DNA from: a virus
DNA: 25,185 nt
IMG/VR virus record: IMGVR_UViG_3300028837_000642
Coordinates: 1 to 25,185 of that record
Direction: 5' to 3' (one strand)
The notes below the pieces were generated by a model, which ran no database searches, was not told the origin of the DNA, and was given only the letters and a program-made list of their open reading frames with translations. Made by a program: the position numbers and the translations under genes. Positions 6,805 to 13,086 of this stretch are shown piece by piece. The first letter of the stretch is position 1. Each line of letters starts with the position of its first letter.

Positions 6805-7776
6805 CTAGTCGTCGTCCGGCTTGTACTTCGCAGCAGCAGCCTTCACGAGGCACTCAAACCTCGCGTTGGTCCGGCACTTCGACTCGACGTCGGGGAGCAT
6901 CCATGTGGTAAGGTCGCCCCTCGCACGCAGCGCGTATCCAAGCGCGCCCCGAAGTTCGTGATAGTCAACGGTGCCGACAGAATCCTCCTCTGCGTTGACG
7001 TAGTAATACGCCATCTCAGCAAGCAGGGCGTTCTGCTCACGGAGCCCAAGCCGTACTCTGAGATTGGCGTCACGCTCCTTGCCTTTACGGCGCTTGGAAT
7101 CCGAGAGGTCCGAGACCCTGCCCGCGCTCGCCATCACTTCTCTCGCAAGTTTGTTGATCTCCTTGGCAGTGATGCCGGGATGGAGGTCCTTCCTGATCTT
7201 CCTCTGCGTGTCGGCGTCGATCTTAGCAAGAGTGATCCCGGCATGGACGGAGAGGGACCCCTCGATCACACGAGCCCTGATATCTGCCGGAGCCCCGGCG
7301 AGAATGAGTGCCCGGCGAACGCGCATGGGCTCAACTGCCATCTTCGTAGAAATCGACTGGATTCCCCACCCGTCCTTTCGAGCACGCTTGGCAACGTCCC
7401 CGATCTCGATCATGTTCAGGTTGACCCGTCCGTCCTGTGAGTTCTCGGCGACCGCGAGGGCTTGTGCCTCCAACGCCGTTCGGATGTCCTCTCGGACGGT
7501 GACAGGAACCGTCTCCATGTTGAGGAGGCGCGCGACGCGGAGCCGTCTCTCACCAGCAATGAGGTCGAAGTGACCTCGCCGCCCACGCGTCGGTCTGACA
7601 AGGAGAGGTTGAAGGATTCCTTCCTTCTTGATGCTGGCCCGCAGCGTACTCAGGTCACCGGTGACTTGGCGAGGGTTATGCCCCTTGACGATCCGGACCC
7701 TGCGCGTCTCGACACGCGTGAGCGCACCGTCCTTTTCGCGGGGACCTTTGATCCCCGGCACGAGTGTAGCTCCCAT
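6805..7776 (-). CDS. ParB-like protein (paralogue 1)
   Basis: A 323-aa ParB/Spo0J-family protein, normally a CTP-dependent DNA clamp that loads at parS sites. Seen: a conserved NPR (34-36), the nucleotide-binding box GERRLRVAR (75-83), an AVAEN..R..L..IE stretch like ParB motif ENxxRxdLnpiE but with two extra residues between EN and R, then a helical middle (WGIQSISTKM) that could be the parS-reading HTH. A long C-terminal domain (ALLAEMAYYYVNAEED, DYHELRGAL) is shared with paralogue 2 and is not the usual ParB dimer domain as far as I can tell. No ParA is encoded nearby. The start ATG at 7776 has AGGAG upstream. It could be a partition, transcription-control or ParB-like nuclease-related protein. 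Confidence 0.85.
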   Translation of the reverse strand: MGATLVPGIKGPREKDGALTRVETRRVRIVKGHNPRQVTGDLSTLRASIKKEGILQPLLVRPTRGRRGHFDLIAGERRLRVARLLNMETVPVTVREDIRTALEAQALAVAENSQDGRVNLNMIEIGDVAKRARKDGWGIQSISTKMAVEPMRVRRALILAGAPADIRARVIEGSLSVHAGITLAKIDADTQRKIRKDLHPGITAKEINKLAREVMASAGRVSDLSDSKRRKGKERDANLRVRLGLREQNALLAEMAYYYVNAEEDSVGTVDYHELRGALGYALRARGDLTTWMLPDVESKCRTNARFECLVKAAAAKYKPDDD

Positions 7777-7833
7777 TACCGCCGCTCCTCTCTGCCCGGC
7801 CGTCCCGTAGAGAACGCCCGAATGACCGACGCT

Positions 7834-8955
7834 CTAGTCCTCGTCGGGCTCGAACTTGACGGCGGCGGCCTTCACTCTGCTCTCGAACTTCGCGTTGATC
7901 GCAGCCGCAGCCTTCACGTTCTCCTCGACCTTCGGGTCGATATCGGGGAGTATCCACGAGGCAAGGTCACCCCGCGCCCACAGCATGAGCCCGAGCGCAC
8001 CACGAAGCTCGTGGTAATCCGTGGTCCCGACCGCATCCTTGTCTGCGTTGACGTAGTAGTAAGCCGCCTCGGCCATCGCGGCGTTCTGCTCCCGCAGCCC
8101 GCGCCGGACCACGAGACTGGCGTTGCGCTCCTCCCCCTTGAGGCGCGTCGAGCCGGACGCGGACGCGCTGGCCCCGCCCTTCTCGGCTTGCTTCTTGGCG
8201 AGATCGTTGATCTCCTTGGCCGTGATGCCGGAGTGCAGCGACTTCTTGATCTTCTCGCGCGCCTTGGCGTCGAGCTTGCCGATGGCGATCCCCGCATGAA
8301 CGGAGAGCGTGCCCTTCATGACCTGATTCTGGATGTTCTCGGGCGTCTTCATGAGTGTGAGGTACCGCCGGATACGCTCCGCGTACGTCCCCATCTCAGT
8401 AGCGATCCTGCTGACACCCCACCCGGCCTTGGACGCCTCCATCACGACGCGGCCAACCTCAATCGCGTTGAGATTGTAACGGCCGTCCTCCGAGTTCTCC
8501 GCGACAGCCGTCGCCCGAGCCTGCAGGGCGGTGGTGATATCCTCGCGGATGATGACGGGTACCGTGGAGAACTTGAGAGCGCGAGCGACGCGGAGCCGCC
8601 GCTCACCGGAGATCAGGTCGTAGTAACCCGGCTTCCCCTTGGTGGGTTTGACGAGGAGGCTCTGCACGATCCCGTTGGCCTTGATGTTAGCCGCCAGCGC
8701 GTCGAGATCGCCCGTCACCTGACGCGGGTTGTGTCCCTTGACGATGAGGACCTTACTCGTCAAGATGCGCGTTGAGGTGCCTTCCTTCTTTCCGGAGCCC
8801 TTGACCCCCTCGATGGGCGTAGAGGACCCCTTGCTCGGAGTCTTCTTCGGAGGCGGGCTCTTCTTCGCCCCCGACTTCTTCTTCGCCCCCTTCTTGCTTG
8901 GAGACTTCTTCTTGCCCTTGCTCGGTCCCTTCTTCTGCTTCTTCTTCGCCGCCAT
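7834..8955 (-). CDS. ParB-like protein (paralogue 2) with Lys-rich N-terminal tail
   Basis: A 373-aa paralogue of the adjacent ParB-like gene. It carries an N-terminal tail of about 60 residues made almost only of Lys, Ser, Pro and Gly (for example KKGPSKGKKKSPSKKGAKKK), which paralogue 1 lacks. After it come NPR (76-78), GERRLRVAR (117-125), AENSEDGRYNLNAIE, an HTH-like middle (WGVSRIATEM) and the shared C-terminal domain with YYYVNADKDAVGTTDYHELR. Similarity continues along the whole length, so this is a tandem duplication followed by divergence. It is the first gene after promoter P1, with a roughly 50-base leader containing a small hairpin and GGGAG before the ATG. A DNA-condensing or partition role is plausible. 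Confidence 0.85.
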   Translation of the reverse strand: MAAKKKQKKGPSKGKKKSPSKKGAKKKSGAKKSPPPKKTPSKGSSTPIEGVKGSGKKEGTSTRILTSKVLIVKGHNPRQVTGDLDALAANIKANGIVQSLLVKPTKGKPGYYDLISGERRLRVARALKFSTVPVIIREDITTALQARATAVAENSEDGRYNLNAIEVGRVVMEASKAGWGVSRIATEMGTYAERIRRYLTLMKTPENIQNQVMKGTLSVHAGIAIGKLDAKAREKIKKSLHSGITAKEINDLAKKQAEKGGASASASGSTRLKGEERNASLVVRRGLREQNAAMAEAAYYYVNADKDAVGTTDYHELRGALGLMLWARGDLASWILPDIDPKVEENVKAAAAINAKFESRVKAAAVKFEPDED

Positions 8956-8975
8956 TTTGCCACTCCCTTCTGCCC

Positions 8976-8992
8976 GAGCCCGTTTTGGGCTC
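8976..8992 (-). other. Small hairpin in the leader of ParB2
   Basis: GAGCCC (8976-8981) and GGGCTC (8987-8992) give a 6-bp stem with a five-base loop in the presumed 5' untranslated region between promoter P1 and the ParB2 start. It may protect the transcript or tune translation. It sits about 11 bases before the GGGAG ribosome site. Confidence 0.45.
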
Positions 8993-9012
8993 TGTTCCGC
9001 GTGACCCGATAA

Positions 9013-9041
9013 ATAGTACCCGGCCCGTGCGGGCCTGTCAA
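9013..9041 (-). promoter_or_regulatory. Promoter P1, near-consensus sigma70 type, for the ParB module
   Basis: On the minus strand TTGACA (9036-9041) and TACTAT (9013-9018) are separated by exactly 17 bases. An A-tract (GGAAAAAAAG) just upstream resembles an UP element. The spacer is mostly a dyad, GGCCCG-CA-CGGGCC (9022-9035 region), which may be an operator. The -35 overlaps the stop codon of the recA-like gene. Transcription would start near 9006 and run into ParB2. Confidence 0.8.
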
Positions 9042-9958
9042 TACTTTTTTTCCAGAAAATCCCGCATGAGGCGGGATTTACGGCTCTTCACCGTCGAGGT
9101 CTTGATCGTGTACCCGGTAGGATCGGCTTCCTGCCCGGCATCGCGTCGGCGCTTGATGACGCGGCAGTCCACACGCTGAGACGCGGCGAACTTCACAGCA
9201 CGCCCGCCCGGCGTCTCCGTCTGTTTGAGGAAGCTGCTCCCCCCGAATTTGTCCCGGACCTGATTGACCCACAGCATGTGCGCCCGGACCTTGGCGATCC
9301 GCCGGTACATCTTCCGGCAGCCCTTACTCATGGCCTTGGCGATGAGCGCGACGTGCGCGTCGGACGAGGACTTCTCGTCAAGCTCCGCACGCGGCACGCT
9401 CCCGGCGATGGAGTCCCACACGATGAGGAACGGATGCTTCGGTGGCTTCGCGGTAAGCTGATCGACCGTCGCCCACACGATGTCCCAACCCTCTTCGATG
9501 TCAGTGGGCGTTGCGTAGATCAACCGCTTGGCGTCGATCTGGAGTTGCTTCATCTTGTCCGGATCGAGCGCCACCTCGAAGTCCAACAGCAGTGCCTCTC
9601 CCCCCTGCCGCTGACAACTCCGGATGGCAAGGTGCGAGAGGGCCGACTTACCCGAACCCTCGGGTCCGAAGACCTCGCTGGCCCGGCCGACGGCCCACCC
9701 CCCACCGAGGATCAGATCGAGATGGGCGAAGCCGGTAGGTATCCACTCCTTCACCTCTGACAGGACGCCCTTGTCAGAGAGGAGCCGGATGTTCCCCTCG
9801 TCGCGCTTCTTCTGCTTGAGCTTCTTCCGGACGGCCTGCACGACGTCGTCGCTCGTGGAGGCGTCCGACTTCTTCTTCCCGGACTTACTTTTTCCGGGGC
9901 TTTTTGCCGGGGCCTTTTTGACTGGCTTTTTTCTTCCCATCTTGTCCTTGAGCCCCAT
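9038..9958 (-). CDS. RecA-family recombinase
   Basis: A 306-aa RecA-type strand-exchange ATPase. Walker A is GPEGSGKS (98-105), Walker B is LIVWDS (178-183), and the C-terminal part has MLWVNQVRDKFGG, TETPGGRAVKFAASQRVD, which follows the RecA order of loop 1/NQ-R and the GG-ALKFYAS-R loop 2 region. It would form filaments on single-stranded DNA for recombination-dependent replication or repair. It is shorter than cellular RecA (about 350 aa), lacking most of the C-terminal domain, and starts with a Lys-rich tail (residues 1-30). ATG at 9958 has GGAGA upstream; M7 at 9940 with AAGGA is an alternative. Its first 74 bases overlap the upstream gene. Neighbours are SSB and a mediator-like protein. 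Confidence 0.88.
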   Translation of the reverse strand: MGLKDKMGRKKPVKKAPAKSPGKSKSGKKKSDASTSDDVVQAVRKKLKQKKRDEGNIRLLSDKGVLSEVKEWIPTGFAHLDLILGGGWAVGRASEVFGPEGSGKSALSHLAIRSCQRQGGEALLLDFEVALDPDKMKQLQIDAKRLIYATPTDIEEGWDIVWATVDQLTAKPPKHPFLIVWDSIAGSVPRAELDEKSSSDAHVALIAKAMSKGCRKMYRRIAKVRAHMLWVNQVRDKFGGSSFLKQTETPGGRAVKFAASQRVDCRVIKRRRDAGQEADPTGYTIKTSTVKSRKSRLMRDFLEKKY

Positions 9959-10238
9959 ACCCCATCTCCTTCATCGCCCATGCAGCGATCTCTTCGATAG
10001 TCTCGCACTCGGCCACCGCCAAGGCGACCTCATTGTCGAATTCCAGTTCTGTGAGGAGCGACTGGAGAAGAGCCGTGCGCAGGTCAGTCTTGATAGCGTC
10101 CAACTCGTTCGCGATCATGACCTGATCGGTGCCTTGTAGCGTCCGGGTCACCGTCGCCTGCGGTTTGAGATACTGGTACTCCGCGAGCTTGATAACCGGG
10201 CTCGCCGAGAACGTGACAACGTCGCCTTTGCCAAACAT
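9885..10238 (-). CDS. Hypothetical protein with Lys-rich C-tail, 117 aa
   Basis: A 117-aa protein (MFGKGDVVTFSASPVIKLAE) with a probable small beta domain at the start, a helical acidic middle (LLTELEFDNEVALAVAECET) and a basic tail (GKKKASQKGPGKKPRKK). Family unknown. It sits between SSB and RecA, so a role in recombination is a reasonable guess only. The start at 10238 has GGGAGG six bases upstream and is preferred over an upstream frame that runs through a stem-loop. Its last 74 bases also encode the Lys-rich N-terminus of the RecA-like protein in another frame. Confidence 0.7.
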   Translation of the reverse strand: MFGKGDVVTFSASPVIKLAEYQYLKPQATVTRTLQGTDQVMIANELDAIKTDLRTALLQSLLTELEFDNEVALAVAECETIEEIAAWAMKEMGYGAQGQDGKKKASQKGPGKKPRKK

Positions 10239-10249
10239 GCCTGACCTCC

Positions 10250-10267
10250 CCTCCGCGTTGTCGGAGG
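10250..10267 (-). other. Stem-loop next to a ribosome site
   Basis: CCTCCG (10250-10255) and CGGAGG (10262-10267) can pair with a six-base loop. On the minus-strand transcript the arm CGGAGG directly abuts the GGAGG ribosome site of the 117-aa gene, so alternative pairing could hide that site. This is inference from complementarity only. Confidence 0.4.
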
Positions 10268-10275
10268 ACTGCGGC

Positions 10276-10324
10276 CGGGGGGAGCGCGGGTGCTCCCCCC
10301 GACCCAACAACTGCCGACGTTGTT
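10276..10324 (-). other. Tandem stem-loops after the SSB stop codon
   Basis: In the 84-base gap after the SSB gene, AACAAC/GTTGTT (10306-10311 with 10319-10324) is followed on the transcript by a perfect 10-bp stem, CGGGGGGAGC (10276-10285) with GCTCCCCCCG (10292-10301), loop six bases. No T-run follows. It may be a leaky attenuator or a 3'-end stabiliser that makes SSB more abundant than the genes below it. Confidence 0.55.
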
Positions 10325-11564
10325 ACTTCTTGCCCCTCTTCTTCTTGCCTGCGAGCTTCTTCTTCATCCCGCCTGTCTTCGACTTCCCCTTCTTCCCGGC
10401 GGGCTTGCGGGGAGCCGACTTCTTGGGTGCGCTCTTCTTCGGTGTGGTCTTCTTCGCCGACTTGGCCGGACCCTTCTTCTTGGAGGGACCCTTGGCGGGC
10501 TTCTTCTCCTCGGTAGGCTCGGCCTCAGCGGGCTCATCGGGTTCCGGGTTCTCGACGTTCGTCACGTTGTCCGGATAGATGGTCCACGGCTCGTCGGCGT
10601 CGTTCTCGTCCCGGACCTTGAGGCAGGTATCGCCCTCATCGTCCTCGGTGACCTCCAGCACAACGTTGGTGATCTCCTCGCCTTGGTACTCGAACGTCAC
10701 GAGGGTCTCTCCGGGAACGACGGGCTCCTCGTTGAGGAAGAAGCCCTCATCGGTGCCGTCGTCATCGCCGCCCCCCTCGCCGTCCTCATCGCCACCGCTG
10801 CTCGTCATGCTGACCTCGGGAGTCTCCTCGTCCGACTGCCCCTTGAGCGGGCATCGCGCCTTGATCTCGTCGAGCCTCTCATCAGGGATGGCCTCGCCGG
10901 TCAGGACCTCGTAGAGGTTCTGCAACACGTCGAGGTTGATGCGATAGAAGAACTTCATCGGGTCGAAGTTCTTGCACGCCGCCGCTATGGCCTCGATGTA
11001 CTCGGGGTCCTCCGAGATTGGCGATGACTCCAGCGGCCTCACCTTCCACTCCGTCTCGATCCCGGAGCCTTCCTTGCGGACGCGAACGTCGGAGCCCGTC
11101 TTGAAGTCCGTGATGTCCTTGCCGTCGTCCTCGTCCAACAGGAGGTCAACGATCTCGGAGTAGACGGTCTTCTTCGCGCGGTGAATCTTGATGTTCGGGG
11201 CCTCGGCCTCGCCGGGATCGTCCTGATCGACGACGGCCATCCAGTATTCGCGTGTGATCCTGCAGTTCTCCTTGGCGAACTTCTTCTGCTCGTCGTCACC
11301 GGTCATCATGATGTGGTTGTAGGCTTCGAGGACGGGACACGGGACGCCGAACGCCTCGGGGGACGTGGTGGCCTTGTCCTCGCCGAGGGTGGGTCCGTAA
11401 AACGAGACGTACGGTGCGCCGGGGACCTCCGTCCCGCCCGAGCGCGGAAGGATTCTCATGCGCATCTTGGTAAAGCTCTTGTTGTCGATGAGACGGCTCT
11501 GGTTCATGCCCCGCTTCTGAGCGCGGAGCTTGCTCCTCAATGTCTCGCTTACCTGCGTTGGCAT
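10323..11564 (-). CDS. gp32-like phage single-stranded DNA-binding protein
   Basis: A 413-aa protein whose first 180 residues match the pattern of large phage SSBs: MRMRILPRSGG (35-44), GVPCPVLEAY (73-82), YWMAVVDQDDP (107-117), a KIHRAKKTVYSEIVDLLL stretch, DGKDITDFKTGSDVRVRKEG (147-166) and W-KVRPLESSPI. It would coat single-stranded DNA at the fork and load the recombinase. A second small beta-rich region lies at about 280-335. Odd feature: SSBs normally end in an acidic tail, but here the acidic stretch is internal (about 257-275, Asp/Glu/Gly) and the last 60 residues are Lys/Pro/Ala/Ser repeats, histone-H1-like. Cotranscribed from P2 with a UvsY-like gene, and followed by hairpins. Confidence 0.72.
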   Translation of the reverse strand: MPTQVSETLRSKLRAQKRGMNQSRLIDNKSFTKMRMRILPRSGGTEVPGAPYVSFYGPTLGEDKATTSPEAFGVPCPVLEAYNHIMMTGDDEQKKFAKENCRITREYWMAVVDQDDPGEAEAPNIKIHRAKKTVYSEIVDLLLDEDDGKDITDFKTGSDVRVRKEGSGIETEWKVRPLESSPISEDPEYIEAIAAACKNFDPMKFFYRINLDVLQNLYEVLTGEAIPDERLDEIKARCPLKGQSDEETPEVSMTSSGGDEDGEGGGDDDGTDEGFFLNEEPVVPGETLVTFEYQGEEITNVVLEVTEDDEGDTCLKVRDENDADEPWTIYPDNVTNVENPEPDEPAEAEPTEEKKPAKGPSKKKGPAKSAKKTTPKKSAPKKSAPRKPAGKKGKSKTGGMKKKLAGKKKRGKK

Positions 11565-11593
11565 CGTTCTGATCTCCGTTGACCTTTTGACTT

Positions 11594-11606
11594 CTCGCCT
11601 TGCGAG
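11594..11606 (-). other. Short hairpin between mediator-like gene and SSB
   Basis: CTCGC (11594-11598) and GCGAG (11602-11606) form a 5-bp stem with a three-base loop in the 69-base gap. No T-run follows. Possible processing or pausing element; nothing else is visible in this gap. Confidence 0.3.
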
Positions 11607-11633
11607 GCTGTGCCCGTTGTGGCCGAATGCCGG

Positions 11634-12161
11634 TTAAGAGCTTCGCCCCTCGATGGCCTCAGTCTTTCGGTCGAGTAACTTGCGAATGACGAAATCGCGG
11701 TTCCCCACGGAATCGCGAATGGCTCGTAGTATGCCGTGTTGCTTTCTGAGCGCGTCGACCTTGATCTGAATGCTCCGGACTTCCGTGCTGATATCCACGT
11801 GTGCCTGCAGAGTCTCCTTCGCGATGTACCGCTCGTCGGTCTCGGTCCGGTAATACTCTTTGTGTGTCAGCCACGTCTCTCCGGTCTGGTGCGCGAGCTT
11901 AACCTCCTCGGCCCTGACTTGGGCGAGTGAGCGCTCGGTCTGGTACGCCCAAAAAGCGAACCGGGCTGGACTGCGGCGGGCCTCGTGTTCGAGAGCAATA
12001 GGTCCATCTGGAACGCATAGCTCCTCCTCCACATTGACGGTGATGATTCTCCCGTTCTCCAGTTTGATGGTGACAGCTTCGACAGCAGAGAGGAAGTCCT
12101 CGCCGTGCCGGGGCGTAGGTTTCCCCTTGGTGGGAGCCTTCTTGGGCTTTTTCTTCGCCAT
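11634..12161 (-). CDS. UvsY-like candidate recombination mediator, 175 aa
   Basis: A 175-aa protein with a Lys-rich start (MAKKKPKKAPTKGKP), a small N-terminal beta region (VTIKLENGRIITVNVEEEL) and a long helical half: FAFWAYQTERSLAQVRAEEV, then an AHVDISTEVRSIQIKVDALR stretch and ILRAIRDSVGNRDFVIRKLL. This helical architecture (F-W-Y...A-VR-EE..., then V...EV...-LR...-IL-A--D---NR---I-LL) resembles phage proteins annotated as UvsY-like SSB/recombinase mediators. UvsY displaces SSB and loads the recombinase; here the gene precedes SSB and RecA in one transcript, which fits. Similarity is from memory of pattern, so function is inferred. P2 lies directly upstream, with GGAAGG before the ATG. 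Confidence 0.62.
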   Translation of the reverse strand: MAKKKPKKAPTKGKPTPRHGEDFLSAVEAVTIKLENGRIITVNVEEELCVPDGPIALEHEARRSPARFAFWAYQTERSLAQVRAEEVKLAHQTGETWLTHKEYYRTETDERYIAKETLQAHVDISTEVRSIQIKVDALRKQHGILRAIRDSVGNRDFVIRKLLDRKTEAIEGRSS

Positions 12162-12185
12162 CTGCCTTCCGTCCGTGACGCGCGT

Positions 12186-12214
12186 ATGATACCAGAGCAG
12201 CGTAGGACTGTCAA
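12186..12214 (-). promoter_or_regulatory. Promoter P2, near-consensus sigma70 type, for the SSB-RecA module
   Basis: On the minus strand TTGACA (12209-12214) and TATCAT (12186-12191) are 17 bases apart. An A-tract (GAAAAACGAC) lies just upstream. It begins 14 bases after the stop of the 87-aa gene and its predicted start site gives a very short leader of about 18 bases. Unlike P1 and P3, I see no dyad in the spacer. Confidence 0.8.
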
Positions 12215-12227
12215 GTCGTTTTTCGGC

Positions 12228-12491
12228 TCATCCGGAAAATTCCTTGAGGTCCACCGTCCGTTCTATCCGAAGCTCGACTTTCCTGCAACGTGCGTATGCG
12301 ACGACAGCGCCACTTTTCGTGTCTGCGATCTCGCACTTATAGCGGAGGTCGCACTCCTTCCGATCCTCATTGGTGCATAGCCACCGTTCGATATCGTGTG
12401 CCGGGACGTTGACCAGAGCCTCGACACTCTGCGTCGTCCATCCTCGGGCCTTGAAGGCTTGTTTTATTGGCAGCTTCTTCTTTCGCGCCAT
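12228..12491 (-). CDS. Hypothetical protein, possible HTH, 87 aa
   Basis: An 87-aa basic protein with an N-terminal MARKKKLPIKQAFKARGWTT and a stretch TQSVEALVNVPAHDIERWL that looks like a helix-turn-helix. The second half has Cys at CTNEDRKECDLRYKCEIAD plus a beta region. No family recognised. It is the last gene of the P3 module and ends 14 bases before the P2 -35 element. A DNA-binding role is possible but unproved. Confidence 0.6.
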   Translation of the reverse strand: MARKKKLPIKQAFKARGWTTQSVEALVNVPAHDIERWLCTNEDRKECDLRYKCEIADTKSGAVVAYARCRKVELRIERTVDLKEFSG

Positions 12492-12495
12492 CCCC

Positions 12496-12762
12496 TCACT
12501 GACCGATCTCCCCCTGTTGCCCCTCGACGTTCGGGAGGCCCGTGTCCACAGTGAAGTCAGCGTCCTTCAACTGCTCGGCCTCCTCTTCTTGTAGCTGCTC
12601 GGCAGCGTCAGCTTCCTCGGCCGCCTGCATCCCGCTGCTTGCCGGGACGTTTCCGCAGCACCCTTTCTCCATGCAGTCCTCGCACAAGTTCTTCCCGCAC
12701 TCGGCGCAATAGTCATGAAGCTCGTACCCGGAGGTTGTCTTGTGACAGCGTTCGCACTCCAT
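12496..12762 (-). CDS. Small Cys-rich zinc-binding protein, 88 aa
   Basis: An 88-aa protein whose first 36 residues carry eight or more cysteines in pairs (CERC, CAECG, CEDC, GCC), like a RING or B-box type double zinc module. The remainder is a very acidic Glu/Ala/Gln helix (ADAAEQLQEEEAEQLKDADF). A zinc-bound head with an acidic tail could be a protein-interaction adaptor or a host-takeover factor; no family is recognised. Both neighbours are within 12 bases on the same strand. Confidence 0.65.
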   Translation of the reverse strand: MECERCHKTTSGYELHDYCAECGKNLCEDCMEKGCCGNVPASSGMQAAEEADAAEQLQEEEAEQLKDADFTVDTGLPNVEGQQGEIGQ

Positions 12763-12774
12763 CGTCCCGTCCCC

Positions 12775-13086
12775 TTACCAGTCGCAGTACCCGTGCTCCA
12801 GACAGATCGCACCGAAGACCGCGCCGACGGCGATGTCATAGAGTTCCTGCACTGCCTCGTCGTCCACCGGAGTCTCGATCCCCAAGGTAGTTTTGACCGA
12901 CTGCCCGACGGTCTCCTTGTACTCGCAGAACTCCTCGCGGATCACGCCTTCGATCTCGTGGGAACTGACGAGAGCACCGACTCCCTTCTCATCGAGCCTC
13001 TTCCGAAGCTCCTCCTGAAACCGGCGGACGCCCATCTCGATATCGTGCTCCGATACCTTCGGCCGTACGTGCTTGTGTTTCGCCAT
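12775..13086 (-). CDS. Hypothetical protein, 103 aa
   Basis: A 103-aa protein (MAKHKHVRPKVSEHDIEMGV), largely helical (VRRFQEELRKRLDEKG, SHEIEGVIREEFCEYKETVG), ending AICLEHGYCDW. No family recognised. I use the ATG at 13086, which overlaps the stop of the MBL-fold gene as TGATG; the longer open frame upstream runs through that gene in another frame. Translational coupling to the MBL-fold gene is likely. Confidence 0.65.
   Translation of the reverse strand: MAKHKHVRPKVSEHDIEMGVRRFQEELRKRLDEKGVGALVSSHEIEGVIREEFCEYKETVGQSVKTTLGIETPVDDEAVQELYDIAVGAVFGAICLEHGYCDW

Noticed and set aside
7462-8775. Long plus-strand open frame (437 codons) across both ParB genes
   Set aside because: It is antisense to two clear ParB-family genes; long shadow frames are expected in high-GC DNA, and it has no recognisable motif and no matching operon.
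10276-10301. Intrinsic terminator after SSB
   Set aside because: The stem is strong but the minus-strand transcript has no U-run after it, so I call it a stem-loop and not a terminator.
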